NCBI GenBank assembly: GCA_947630475.1
Contig: CANRHR010000004.1
Location: 1-64,000, forward strand
Direction of reading: 5' to 3'
DNA length: 64,000 nt
Source of the DNA: an uncultured Clostridia bacterium
GTDB taxonomy: Bacteria > Bacillota > Clostridia > Lachnospirales > CAG-274
Under the pieces are notes generated by a model. It was not told the DNA's origin and did no database searches. It was given only the letters and a program-made list of their open reading frames with translations. The translations under genes and the position numbers were made by a program. Below are positions 33,741 to 42,356 of the stretch, piece after piece; position 1 is the first letter of the stretch; every line of letters begins with the position of its first letter.

Positions 33741-34484
33741 TTGGAAATGGAAAATAAAAACACAAAAAATATACATAAGGATCATAGAAAAAGAGTCAGA
33801 GCAAGATTTATAAAAGACGGAAGCTTAGACAGCTTTGAATATCATCAGATTTTAGAAATGCTGCTTTTTTATGCCATTCCAAGAAAAGATACGAATGAGC
33901 TTGCTCATATTCTTTTGAATGAATACGGTTCGTTTCATGCGCTTTTAAATGCCGATCCGGAAGAGCTTATGGAAAGATTTAAGCTGACCGAGCCTGCCGC
34001 TGTTTTAATTTCTCTTATGCCGCATATTGCAAGAAAATACCTAAACAGCGCTTGGGTAATAAATAACTCCAGCACTATTTCGAGCCTTGCTTCGGCAAGT
34101 GAATATTTTGATTCCATATTGGCAGGCAAGCCATACGAAAGCTTTTATATGCTTTGCCTCGATGCCAAAAAGAGATTGGAAAAATGTGTTAAAATAAGCG
34201 ACGGCAATTCCAACAGCTCGCCTATTTATATAGATAATATAGTATCATATGCGCTTTTATATAAGGCGTGTTTTGTTATAATAGGGCATAATCATCCGGG
34301 TGGAACTCCTCAGCCGTCCGACGGTGATATAAATGTTACAAAAAAAATAAAATCAGCTTTGGAACCGTTGGGCATAAAGATTTTAGATCATATTATAGTA
34401 TGCGGCAAGGAAAATTTCAGCTTTGCCAAAAAAGGTTTATGTAAGCTTAAGTATAACGAAGAAACGAAGAATAAAACAGACTAA
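33741..34484 (+). CDS. radC: RadC/JAB-domain protein
   Basis: This 247-residue protein combines an N-terminal helix-hairpin-helix-like region (YHQILEMLLFYAIPRKDTNELAHILL, residues about 30-60) with a C-terminal JAMM metalloprotease-like domain (VIIGHNHPGGTPQPSDGDINVTKKI), which has the zinc-binding His and Asp residues. RadC proteins were linked to DNA repair, but their function is unsettled. It opens with a TTG at 33741 preceded by AAGGA, abutting the DUF402 stop; an ATG at 33747 is the alternative start. Confidence 0.9.
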   Translation: MEMENKNTKNIHKDHRKRVRARFIKDGSLDSFEYHQILEMLLFYAIPRKDTNELAHILLNEYGSFHALLNADPEELMERFKLTEPAAVLISLMPHIARKYLNSAWVINNSSTISSLASASEYFDSILAGKPYESFYMLCLDAKKRLEKCVKISDGNSNSSPIYIDNIVSYALLYKACFVIIGHNHPGGTPQPSDGDINVTKKIKSALEPLGIKILDHIIVCGKENFSFAKKGLCKLKYNEETKNKTD

Positions 34485-34511
34485 TTTTAAAAGCTGATGT
34501 ATAATTTTATA

Positions 34512-34545
34512 GATTGCCGAAAAAGTCCTTTTGGTTTTTTTCGAT
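34512..34545 (+). repeat. Remnant of the interspersed repeat (end hairpin only)
   Basis: CCGAAAAAGTCC, TTTT, GGTTTTTTTCG is a decayed form of the hairpin that ends the 180-bp repeat family. Nothing else of the element remains. Confidence 0.55.
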
Positions 34546-34556
34546 TATAATCAAAA

Positions 34557-34588
34557 AAATAAAAAGCTTTATTTATGCTTTTTATTTT
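34557..34588 (+). terminator. Terminator after radC
   Basis: AAATAAAAAGC, an eight- to nine-base loop, GCTTTTTATTT. Confidence 0.65.
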
Positions 34589-34669
34589 GCAAAATATTTG
34601 TAATTATTTAAGGCTCAAAAGGCAAAATAAAAGAAGTATAAAATAAAAACAAAATAAGGAGGAATTTAT

Positions 34670-34894
34670 ATGAAAAAATTATGCAAATCCAAAACAGACA
34701 GAAAAATAGACGGCGTATGCGCAGGAATAGGCAATTATTTTGGTATTGACGCCACAATAGTAAGGCTGCTTTTTGTTGTTACATTATTTTTTGGTCTTAC
34801 AGGCGGAATAATATATATAGTTTGTATGTTTATTATGCCTGTTGAAAGTGATGACATAATAGATGCAGATGAATATGATGACAGACAAAATTAA
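34670..34894 (+). CDS. PspC-domain small membrane protein
   Basis: The 74-residue protein carries a single PspC domain: KLCKSKTDRKIDGVCAGIGNYFGIDATIVRLLFVV, then a membrane helix (about 36-60, LFFGLTGGIIYIVCMFIMP) and an acidic tail. PspC domains occur in phage-shock envelope-stress proteins; stand-alone versions like this are common in Clostridia and of unknown role. AGGAGG precedes the ATG. It stands alone between radC and the hydrolase. Confidence 0.88.
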   Translation: MKKLCKSKTDRKIDGVCAGIGNYFGIDATIVRLLFVVTLFFGLTGGIIYIVCMFIMPVESDDIIDADEYDDRQN

Positions 34895-35025
34895 TTTTGC
34901 CGAAAAATATTATTAATAGCCAGATGATTAATGCACATAAATTTTTTTGAATAGTATTCAGTTTTATTGGAAATTATAAATAAAAAGACTGCTGATAAAA
35001 CTATACGATTTTTTTGAGGTGCATT

Positions 35026-36009
35026 ATGAAGAAAAAGCGTTTTAAATATTATTTTTGGGCTGCGGGAGCGGCTTTTTCAGCTGTGGCGGCAAGAGAGCTT
35101 TACTGTGCTGTAATGTATTTGTATAACATCTCGATTAAAAGGGGCGATAAAACTTTCCTTACAAGGCTTATAGATGTAAGCGGAGAAGCCGAGATTTTAT
35201 GTGACGATCTAAAGCTTGAAGGAGAAAGAATTGCCCGTTGGGTAAGAGAAAATAAAACAGAAGAGATTTATATAAATTCGAAGGGCGGTATAAAGCTTTA
35301 TGCACAGGTATACAAAAACAATTCAAACAAATGGGCCGTTATACTGCATGGTTACGGCGGCGAGGGCATACTTATGGATTATGCCGGAGAAGTGTTTTTT
35401 AAAAATGGCTTTAATGTATTAATACCCGATTTAAGGGGACATGGCAAAAGCGAAGGCTCATATATAGGCATGGGCTGGCATGACAGGCTTGATCTTATCG
35501 GCTGGATAAATGAAATAATAAAAAAAGATGAAAAAAGCGAAATAGTATTGTACGGGGTATCTATGGGAGGAGCTGCCGTTATGATGTGCTCCGGAGAAAG
35601 CCTTCCCTCAAATGTAAAATGTATTGTTGAGGACTGTGGTTATACATCTGTTTATGATGTATTTAAATGCCAGCTTAAAAAGCTTAGGCTTCCTGCTTTT
35701 CCTTTTATCCATCTGACGGCTTTGGTGTGCCGATTTAAAAATAATTACAACATATTTAAAGCATCATCTGTAAAGCAGGTGGAAAAATCACAGCTTCCCA
35801 TGCTTTTTCTGCATGGCGCAAAAGATGAATTTGTCCCATGCGCAATGGCGGAAAAGCTTTATGGCTGTAAAGAAAGCGGTTATAAGGAAAAGTATATTTT
35901 TAAAGATGCGGGGCATGGAGTTTCTGCAATGGTAGGAAAAGAAAATTATTGGAACAAGGTTTTTGATTTTATTAATAAATTTATTCAGCCGGTAAGCGGA
36001 ACAGATTAG
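35026..36009 (+). CDS. Membrane-anchored alpha/beta hydrolase
   Basis: This 327-residue protein has an N-terminal membrane anchor (about 8-32, FWAAGAAFSAVAARELYCAVM) and an alpha/beta hydrolase domain: oxyanion-hole motif LHGYGGEG near 105, DLRGHGKSEG, nucleophile elbow GVSMGGAAV near 182, acid in HGAKDEFVP near 265 and His in DAGHGVSAM near 295. The catalytic triad is complete, so it is probably an active esterase or peptidase of unknown substrate. I chose the ATG at 35026 since GAGGTG is correctly spaced; the frame opens 12 bases earlier. Confidence 0.85.
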   Translation: MKKKRFKYYFWAAGAAFSAVAARELYCAVMYLYNISIKRGDKTFLTRLIDVSGEAEILCDDLKLEGERIARWVRENKTEEIYINSKGGIKLYAQVYKNNSNKWAVILHGYGGEGILMDYAGEVFFKNGFNVLIPDLRGHGKSEGSYIGMGWHDRLDLIGWINEIIKKDEKSEIVLYGVSMGGAAVMMCSGESLPSNVKCIVEDCGYTSVYDVFKCQLKKLRLPAFPFIHLTALVCRFKNNYNIFKASSVKQVEKSQLPMLFLHGAKDEFVPCAMAEKLYGCKESGYKEKYIFKDAGHGVSAMVGKENYWNKVFDFINKFIQPVSGTD

Positions 36010-36076
36010 GATATATTAATTACGATAAGGAATAATATTATTTATAATTTTTTTTGAAAAATTTTCAAAAAAACTG

Positions 36077-36105
36077 TTGACAATCTGTTTTTGATACTGT
36101 ATAAT
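36077..36105 (+). promoter_or_regulatory. Consensus sigma-A promoter of the tRNA cluster
   Basis: TTGACA, 17 bp, TATAAT: a perfect consensus promoter 38 bp upstream of tRNA-Phe, as expected for a stable RNA operon. Confidence 0.92.
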
Positions 36106-36142
36106 AGTTTTTGTCGTTGAGATAATCAACACTTAGACATAA

Positions 36143-36215
<73 letters not shown>

Positions 36216-36221
36216 CTGTCT

Positions 36222-36292
36222 GCGGGTGTGGTTCAATGGTAGAACATCAGCCTTCCAAGCTGAGGACGTGGGTTCGATTCCCATCACCCGCT
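36222..36292 (+). tRNA. tRNA-Gly (TCC)
   Basis: Acceptor GCGGGTG pairs with CACCCGC, discriminator T. The anticodon loop CTTCCAA gives anticodon TCC. CCA is not encoded. It lies six bases after tRNA-Phe. Confidence 0.95.
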
Positions 36293-36295
36293 TAT

Positions 36296-36367
36296 GCGCG
36301 AGTGGCTCAGTGGTAGAGCATCGCCTTGCCAAGGCGAGGGCCGCGGGTTCAAATCCCGTTTCGCGCT
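36296..36367 (+). tRNA. tRNA-Gly (GCC)
   Basis: Acceptor GCGCGAG pairs with TTCGCGC (one G-T pair), discriminator T. The anticodon loop TTGCCAA gives anticodon GCC. CCA is not encoded. Together with the preceding gene it covers all four glycine codons. Confidence 0.94.
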
Positions 36368-36370
36368 TAA

Positions 36371-36410
36371 AAAAAGGACTTAAGCTTTAAGATGCTTAAG
36401 TCCTTTTGTA
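36371..36410 (+). terminator. Terminator of the tRNA cluster
   Basis: AAAAAGGACTTAAGC, an eight-base loop, GCTTAAGTCCTTTT: a long, strong stem with flanking A and T runs. Confidence 0.9.
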
Positions 36411-36424
36411 TTTTTAATAAATAC

Positions 36425-36453
36425 TTGCGGTAAAGATTATTATATAATAAAAT
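36425..36453 (+). promoter_or_regulatory. Sigma-A promoter upstream of the HExxH protein gene
   Basis: TTGCGG, 17-bp spacer, TAAAAT, 27 bp upstream of the start codon. Confidence 0.65.
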
Positions 36454-36479
36454 ATATAACAGTGGGAGGAAAACGGTAA

Positions 36480-37892
36480 ATGAAAACCAATCAAAGACTA
36501 ATTGCTCTTACTGTAGTGTTATTATATTTGAAAAAGATTTTTAATTTAAATATAATAAAGCCTAAGCTGTTCAGGCTTTGTTTGTCGGCTAAATTGATAT
36601 TTACCTGCGTTGTTATTACTTTATTTATTTACGGGCCTGTAAATGCTCAGTATGCAATTTACAGTTCTTGCAGTATACAAGGACTTAAGCTCGTAAGTTA
36701 TTCGTCTGCTTGGGATGAAAATAAGTTAAGAGAGCTTTATGCAGAGCTTTTAAATAATTTTCATGGCGATGAATTAAAGCTTCTTTCGGCAATATACCTT
36801 TATCCCGATTCGCCTTATGGAGTAAACGGATATTATTTTGAAGATATCGCTGTTAAAGACGGAATATTGGAATGTGGGGAAAATTCTTATATAGAGCTTT
36901 ACAATATGGATAAAACAGATACGGTTAAAAAGGCGGCAAAAACTCTTTCTCATGAATACGGACATCATTACAGTATATGTAATATTATACTCAAAGAGGG
37001 AAAGTATTATACTAAATGGGCTGAATCGGAATATGCGGCTATAAGGGGTCTTTCAAATTATGATGTTTTTTATGGACAAAATCCCGATAACTCCTCTTAT
37101 CGCTGGGATGTTTCGGAAATTATAGCCGATGATTATGTCCAGCTTTTAGGCTCTCGCTATGCCAAATTGTCTGTTGATTATCCTGATGTTTATGAAATGC
37201 TTGAAAGCAGTGACAAGCCTGAGCGCAAATATGAAATTGCATTTAATCTTATGCCTCAAGGCAATCCTTATATTCCGCTTGCCGCAGATGTGCCGGGGCT
37301 TTACGAATATATGCTCTCCCTTGGAGGAGGCGTGTCAAATCATACAATAAAATCGGAAAAGCCAAAGATATTGTCTGTTGAAGAGATTGTTAACAAGGCA
37401 GGCGAAAAAGAATATACGGCGAATTGGAATAAAGTATCCGACAATTCCGATTGTGAATACACTCTTGTGATGTATCCTGCCGATAATCCGCTGGTTCCAA
37501 TACCAATAAAAACTGTAAAAGGCGGCGAAATCACATCCGCAAAATTTGGAAGTGCGGCAGCCGAAAATTCAGATGGCTCTTTAAGAGTGTTTTCAAACAG
37601 ATATGAAGGAGATTATGAGCTTTTGCTTTATTATATGGATGCCGATGGCTTTATGCACCGAAGCGAGCCGTATTGCTATAGTTTTGGCTCGGATTATACA
37701 GACTATGATATCGGCTATAATTCGCCTTTAAACGAGCAGAAAACGGCGGTTCAGGAAGCGGCGGAGCAGGAAGAGCCTGATTATGAAAAACTTTTTGCGG
37801 CTTTTTATGAAAATTTTAACAATGAAATATCTTTAACTGATTATTATTATGCTGTAATTAACGGTATATATTCCTTTTTTTCGCAGTTTTGA
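36480..37892 (+). CDS. Membrane-anchored putative zinc metallopeptidase (HExxH)
   Basis: I do not recognise a named family. The 470-residue protein has one N-terminal membrane helix (about 35-55, LIFTCVVITLFIYGP) and an extracellular body. TLSHEYGHHYS near residue 160 is a classic HExxH zinc site, and WDVSEIIADDYVQLLGS near 212 could supply the third ligand (Glu) in gluzincin style. The next stretch (about 300-400, VEEIVNKAGEKEYTANWNKVSDNSDCEYTL) looks like a fibronectin-type beta domain. It is followed by an acidic Ala/Glu-rich segment. GGGAGG precedes the ATG. It is probably a cell-surface peptidase; the substrate is unknown. Confidence 0.7.
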   Translation: MKTNQRLIALTVVLLYLKKIFNLNIIKPKLFRLCLSAKLIFTCVVITLFIYGPVNAQYAIYSSCSIQGLKLVSYSSAWDENKLRELYAELLNNFHGDELKLLSAIYLYPDSPYGVNGYYFEDIAVKDGILECGENSYIELYNMDKTDTVKKAAKTLSHEYGHHYSICNIILKEGKYYTKWAESEYAAIRGLSNYDVFYGQNPDNSSYRWDVSEIIADDYVQLLGSRYAKLSVDYPDVYEMLESSDKPERKYEIAFNLMPQGNPYIPLAADVPGLYEYMLSLGGGVSNHTIKSEKPKILSVEEIVNKAGEKEYTANWNKVSDNSDCEYTLVMYPADNPLVPIPIKTVKGGEITSAKFGSAAAENSDGSLRVFSNRYEGDYELLLYYMDADGFMHRSEPYCYSFGSDYTDYDIGYNSPLNEQKTAVQEAAEQEEPDYEKLFAAFYENFNNEISLTDYYYAVINGIYSFFSQF

Positions 37893-37921
37893 ATATTATA
37901 ATGATTTGGAGGTAGTTTTTT

Positions 37922-38659
37922 ATGTTTAAAGGAAAAAAACCAAAGGATGAAACTTATATCGAGATGAAATCTTTGCCTATTTTGATTTTGGATACAAATT
38001 GGCTTTTCTTTTTTTCTAAGAATAAAAATGAGGAGGTTGAAACGGCTCAGGCGGAGCTTGTTAATCTCCTTAAAGACAGGAGCAGAATTGCAGATGATAT
38101 TAAAAACCTTAACAGTGAAAAAAAACAGCTTCTTTCAAAGATACTTGCGCTTTCAAATGATTTGAGAGACGGAAAAAATTCTGTAAAGGACGAGCTTGAT
38201 CAAAAGCAAAACAGAGTGAATGATATAAATATAGATTTAAATGAGCTTGAGAAGGAGTCGGATTCTCTTCCCGAAAAAATCGATAAAGCTAATAACAGGC
38301 TTTTTCAGACTTGTATTAAGGTGTCTTATAACGATATAAGAAAAAATGACAAAGAATTAAAAAAATGCAAAAATAATATAGATAAATTTAATCAGCAGCT
38401 TTCAGCCGAAAATGAAAAAAAAGTAAGCTTTACTAAAGAGCTTAAGGTTATTGAAAATACTCCAAGGGCTGTTAAGGTTATGAAATGCATAAAAAAATGC
38501 GAAGCCAATCTTGATAAAATTAAAGCGATGCTTGCCGGTGAAACTTCAAAAGTTGAAGATATAAAAGCATCTTTTAAAAAAAGCAAGGATTTTCTTGAAA
38601 TGTATATAGGTGAAGACGGAATAAGGCAATTAAAGCAAAAATACAAAGGAAGTATTTAA
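37922..38659 (+). CDS. Hypothetical coiled-coil protein
   Basis: I do not recognise this 245-residue protein. After a short start containing a hydrophobic patch (MKSLPILILDTNWLFFFS, residues 15-32), nearly all of it is charged heptad-type coiled coil rich in Lys, Glu and Asn (about 38-235). There is no signal peptide. GGAGG precedes the ATG, and the TAA is immediately followed by the ATG of acpS, so the two are translated from one message. Such a position hints at a conserved but unstudied gene; no function is proposed. Confidence 0.7.
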   Translation: MFKGKKPKDETYIEMKSLPILILDTNWLFFFSKNKNEEVETAQAELVNLLKDRSRIADDIKNLNSEKKQLLSKILALSNDLRDGKNSVKDELDQKQNRVNDINIDLNELEKESDSLPEKIDKANNRLFQTCIKVSYNDIRKNDKELKKCKNNIDKFNQQLSAENEKKVSFTKELKVIENTPRAVKVMKCIKKCEANLDKIKAMLAGETSKVEDIKASFKKSKDFLEMYIGEDGIRQLKQKYKGSI

Positions 38660-39019
38660 ATGATATTCTCTGTTGGCGTTGATATTGTAGAGATTGAAAG
38701 AGTAAAAAAAGCAATTCTCAACAGCAGCTTTACAAAAATGGTTTTTACCGAAAATGAACAAAAATTTTTAAAAACAAAAGCACAGAGTTTTGCAGGTAAT
38801 TTTGCCGCTAAGGAGGCTGTTGTAAAAGCATTTGGCACAGGCTTTGGGGCAATTTCTCCAAAAGACGTGGAGATTTTGAGAAATGAAGCCGGTAAGCCAT
38901 ATGTTGTATTTTATAATGCAGCGCTTGATTTTATAAAAACAAATAAAATAACAGCTGTTCATATAAGCATTTCTCACGACAGATCCAGCGCTGTAGCTTT
39001 TGCTGTGGCTGAGGTGTAA
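38660..39019 (+). CDS. acpS: Holo-[acyl-carrier-protein] synthase AcpS
   Basis: AcpS transfers phosphopantetheine from CoA to acyl carrier protein. The 119-residue protein has the magnesium-binding FSVGVDIVEIERV (Asp-8) and the FAGNFAAKEAVVKAFGTG motif (Glu near 52), with the C-terminal HISISHDRSSAVAFAVAE. The start codon directly follows the stop of the coiled-coil gene. It uses CoA, whose synthesis includes the coaBC step encoded at 14.5 kb. nnrD/E follows one base after its stop. Confidence 0.95.
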   Translation: MIFSVGVDIVEIERVKKAILNSSFTKMVFTENEQKFLKTKAQSFAGNFAAKEAVVKAFGTGFGAISPKDVEILRNEAGKPYVVFYNAALDFIKTNKITAVHISISHDRSSAVAFAVAEV

Positions 39020-39020
39020 A

Positions 39021-40571
39021 ATGAAAATTACAACAAGTATTCAAATGAAAACAATAGAAAATAATGCAATGAAAGGACTTGGCATATCTTCGGCTGTGCT
39101 GATGGAAAATGCCGCTGTCGGTGCGGCTGAAATATGCCTTGAATATTTAAAGGATATAAAAAATCCTAATGTTGTGGTTTTTTGCTCTAAGGGCAATAAC
39201 GGCGGCGATGGTTTTGCTGTTTCACGTCATCTTTTCATAGAGGGCGTTAATGTAAACATTGTTTTGTACGGAGATATAGATAAGGCAACGCCGGATTGTC
39301 TTTTAAATTATAATATAGCCAAAAATATGGGTATATCTGTTTTATGCTATTCGCCGGATAAAACACAAAGCGTTAAGAATATGCTTAAAAATTCGGACCT
39401 TTGTATAGATGCGCTGATAGGTACGGGGCTTAAAAATGCATTAAAGCCCGATTTGGACGATATAGCGGAGCTTATCAACAAAAACAGCCGATATACAATT
39501 TCTGTTGATATTCCAACGGGGATAAATTCCGATAATGGCCAAAGGCTGTCAAAAGCTGTCAGGGCGGATGAAACGGTAAGCTTTCATTTGGCTAAGGCAG
39601 GTCATTTTTTGTCAGACGGGGCTATATTAAGCGGAAAATTAAGCGTTGTAAATATTGGCATAGATCATTTTGGAGAGTATGAAAGCAATCTTAAATATAA
39701 CGTTTTGACAAAATCCGAAGCAAAGGCCATTCTTCCTGAGCGCAAAAAAGATGCCCATAAAGGAAATTTTGGCAGAGTGTTTGATTTTGCGGGATCTAAA
39801 GACATGACAGGGGCGGCGGTTTTTAACTGTATGTCGGCTTATGCGGCGGGGGCAGGCATAGTTAAGCTTTTTTCCGTTAAAGAAACTTGCCAAGCTTTGC
39901 GCTGTCTGCTGCCGGAGGCTTTGACACATACGTTTGACGGTGAAAACGGATATCTTTCAAACAAAGATATAGATGATATTTTGCGCTCTGAGCTTAAGAG
40001 GGGCAATGTTTTTATAGTTGGCAGCGGAATGGGGGTAAATAATAGCAGCATAGGCTTTTTGGACAAGCTTATTGAATATTCTCAAGCCCCTATGGTTTTG
40101 GATGCCGATGCGTTGAATATTTTGGCTGATAATAAAAAATGGTTTGAAAGACTTAAGGGTGAATGTATAATTACTCCCCATATAGGAGAGATGAGCAGGC
40201 TGACAGGGCTTTCGCCGAAGGAAATTTCAAATGATATGATAACTTCAGCCGTTGAATTTTCTAAAGAATTTGGCGTTGTGACAATACTTAAGAGCTTTAG
40301 GAGTGTAATAGCAGCCCCAAACGGAGAGGTTTTTATAAACACAACAGGAAGCTGCGCAATGGCAAAGGGCGGATCGGGAGATTGTTTGGCAGGAACTGTC
40401 GCCGCATTTGCAGCACAGGGTCTCAGCAGTTTTAAGGCATCTGTTTTGGGCTGTTATGTAAATGGGTATGCGGGTGAACTTGCACAGGAAAAGCTTGGTG
40501 ATTATTCGGTTAAAGCAAGAGATATTATAGATAACATTTCGATGGCTTTAAAAAGTATTGCTGACAGTTAG
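39021..40571 (+). CDS. nnrD: Bifunctional NAD(P)H-hydrate epimerase / ADP-dependent dehydratase
   Basis: The fused NnrE-NnrD repair enzyme converts damaged NAD(P)HX back to NAD(P)H. The N-terminal epimerase half (about 1-215) has SKGNNGGDGFAVSRHL and VDIPTGINSDNG. The C-terminal ribokinase-like dehydratase half has VGSGMG, DADALNIL, TPHIGEMSRL and the catalytic GGSGDCLAGTVAAFAAQG. The length, 516 residues, is normal. I chose the ATG at 39021 because GAGGTG in the end of acpS serves as its ribosome site. acpS-nnr adjacency is common in Firmicutes. Confidence 0.95.
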   Translation: MKITTSIQMKTIENNAMKGLGISSAVLMENAAVGAAEICLEYLKDIKNPNVVVFCSKGNNGGDGFAVSRHLFIEGVNVNIVLYGDIDKATPDCLLNYNIAKNMGISVLCYSPDKTQSVKNMLKNSDLCIDALIGTGLKNALKPDLDDIAELINKNSRYTISVDIPTGINSDNGQRLSKAVRADETVSFHLAKAGHFLSDGAILSGKLSVVNIGIDHFGEYESNLKYNVLTKSEAKAILPERKKDAHKGNFGRVFDFAGSKDMTGAAVFNCMSAYAAGAGIVKLFSVKETCQALRCLLPEALTHTFDGENGYLSNKDIDDILRSELKRGNVFIVGSGMGVNNSSIGFLDKLIEYSQAPMVLDADALNILADNKKWFERLKGECIITPHIGEMSRLTGLSPKEISNDMITSAVEFSKEFGVVTILKSFRSVIAAPNGEVFINTTGSCAMAKGGSGDCLAGTVAAFAAQGLSSFKASVLGCYVNGYAGELAQEKLGDYSVKARDIIDNISMALKSIADS

Positions 40572-40591
40572 TTTTTAAAACTGCCTTTCAG

Positions 40592-40771
40592 CCTGTCAAA
40601 AAGACCTATTTTAAAGAATTAACTTAAAGCGTCGCAGACTTTTAATCCGCAGGCGGAATTTACTTTCGCCGAGAAAAACAGCGAGTTTCAAGGGATTTTT
40701 AATCCCGATGGAATGAGCTGTTTATACATCTGTTTTCTCTCGAAAAAGTCCAAGTGGACTTTTTCGACACT
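40592..40771 (+). repeat. Interspersed repeat copy 3 (nnr-dacF gap)
   Basis: Starts CTGTCAAAAAGACC, contains AAAGCGTCGCAGACTTTTAA, the nested module CAGCGAGTTTCAAGGG...AATGAGCTG, and ends with the TCGAAAAAGTCC/GGACTTTTTCGA hairpin and CACT. About 180 bp, no reading frame. It lies between convergent genes. Confidence 0.85.
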
Positions 40772-40774
40772 CAG

Positions 40775-40803
40775 AAGTCCTGCTTTTTGGCAGGGCTTTT
40801 TAA
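40775..40803. terminator. Terminator between convergent nnr and dacF-type genes
   Basis: AAG-T-CCTGC, loop TTTTTG, GCAGG-GCTTTTT, directly beside repeat copy 3; it could serve both strands. Confidence 0.65.
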
Positions 40804-40815
40804 TGCTGTTTTATG

Positions 40816-42192
40816 CTATTTTCCGAAAATTCTTCTTCGTCTTTTTTTTCTGAATATTTTTTTTATTATAAGCGCAATAAATATCAGGGCAGCAAGACCT
40901 CCGACAAAACCCAGCGCAATTTTAAGAGCCGATAAGAAGCTTTGTATTATTATTTCTTTCCTTATCTCTTTTTCTATAGTTTCATCAGGAATTGCCTCTA
41001 TGGTTTTGTCGCTTACCAAATCGGCTGAGGCTATTTTTTTTGAGTCATATAAAATATCAAGGCTTCCTATAACATCACTCTTTTTAATAGTAGGCTCTAA
41101 TTCATCTTTAATATTTTCATTTAGCTTAATTTTTGATGTATCTACAAAATTAGGAACATTTACAGATACGGAATCTTCCAAAACAGCGTTGACTTCGCCA
41201 AGTTCATAGCTTCTGTCGTTATATTTTTGCACTACCTTTACGGGCTTTGAAAAATCACCCGGCGAAAGAATCTTTTTGTTTTCATAAAGCGAAAAGCCAT
41301 ATTCAAGCAGAGTCTTTGTGTCGGTATAAGTAGCTGTACCTTGATCTTTCATGACAACGGTTATAAGTTTTATGCCGTCTTTTTCGCCAAAGGTTACAAG
41401 GGTATTTCCAGCTTCGTCTGTAAAGCCTGTCTTTGAGCCTACACAATATTCATAATAAAACGGTGACCAAGGCTGAATCATTTTATTTTTATTGGTAAGA
41501 GGTCTTTTTTCATTTACAATATTTGTTTCGGGAATAGTGTATTCCAATGTGCTTATGAGTTTAACAAAATCTTTATTTTTTATCGCTTCCTGCATAAATA
41601 ACGACATATCATATGCCGTTGTGTAATGATTGTCATCATGAAAGCCGTGAGGATTGTTAAAATGAGTATCCAATGCGCCAAGCTCGGCAGCTTTTTTGTT
41701 CATTCTCTCTACAAATTTGTCCACATCGGAATCTATAAACTCAGCTACAGCCATGCATACTTCATTTGCGGAGGCAAGCATAATTCCGTTAAGAGCCTGC
41801 TCCATGGTTATTTGTTCGCCTTCTCTCATTCCTATGTGACTGCTTCCGGGGCCTATTCCGAAAACGGCGTTATGAGAATGGGTTATAACATCGGTAGGCT
41901 TTGAGTTTTCAAGAGCCAAAAGTGTTGTCATAATTTTTGTTATGCTGGCAGGATACAGCCTTTCATGACATTCTTTATCATAAAGTATAATTCCGGTTTC
42001 GGCATCTATCATTATTGCAGACTGCGCAACGAGATTAAGAGGATCGCTTTCTTCTTCGGAGCTTTGTAAATCCTGCTGTGATGTTTGCGTCTGCTCAGCG
42101 GTTCCACTTTCTTCTTCGGCAAAGATTAGAGTGGAATTATTTATAAAAATGATATATAATATAAGTAAGTTGATTATAATTTTTTTTAACAT
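40816..42192 (-). CDS. D-alanyl-D-alanine carboxypeptidase (DacF/DacB-type penicillin-binding protein)
   Basis: This low-molecular-weight PBP trims the terminal D-Ala from peptidoglycan stem peptides. The 458-residue protein has a signal peptide (about 1-25), the catalytic SITK (83-86), SAN (141-143) and KTG (254-256) motifs of peptidase family S11, a C-terminal beta domain and a final membrane anchor (about 425-445) with a basic RKKRRRR tail. GAGG lies six bases upstream of the ATG at 42192. An acidic, Gln/Ser/Glu-rich linker (residues 26-50) precedes the catalytic domain. Sporulation or vegetative type cannot be told from sequence. Confidence 0.92.
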   Translation of the reverse strand: MLKKIIINLLILYIIFINNSTLIFAEEESGTAEQTQTSQQDLQSSEEESDPLNLVAQSAIMIDAETGIILYDKECHERLYPASITKIMTTLLALENSKPTDVITHSHNAVFGIGPGSSHIGMREGEQITMEQALNGIMLASANEVCMAVAEFIDSDVDKFVERMNKKAAELGALDTHFNNPHGFHDDNHYTTAYDMSLFMQEAIKNKDFVKLISTLEYTIPETNIVNEKRPLTNKNKMIQPWSPFYYEYCVGSKTGFTDEAGNTLVTFGEKDGIKLITVVMKDQGTATYTDTKTLLEYGFSLYENKKILSPGDFSKPVKVVQKYNDRSYELGEVNAVLEDSVSVNVPNFVDTSKIKLNENIKDELEPTIKKSDVIGSLDILYDSKKIASADLVSDKTIEAIPDETIEKEIRKEIIIQSFLSALKIALGFVGGLAALIFIALIIKKIFRKKRRRRIFGK

Positions 42193-42356
42193 GACAGACC
42201 TCATTTGTTTATTTGTGTAAACACAGTAAATTTTTATATATTTTATTTAAAAAATATTATATAATAAAGATATTATTTATACAAGTGAGAAAATATTAAA
42301 AATACTTAAATCGGTTTTAAAAGCTTTTTATTTGGTTATATTTCGGCGGTGGGTCT

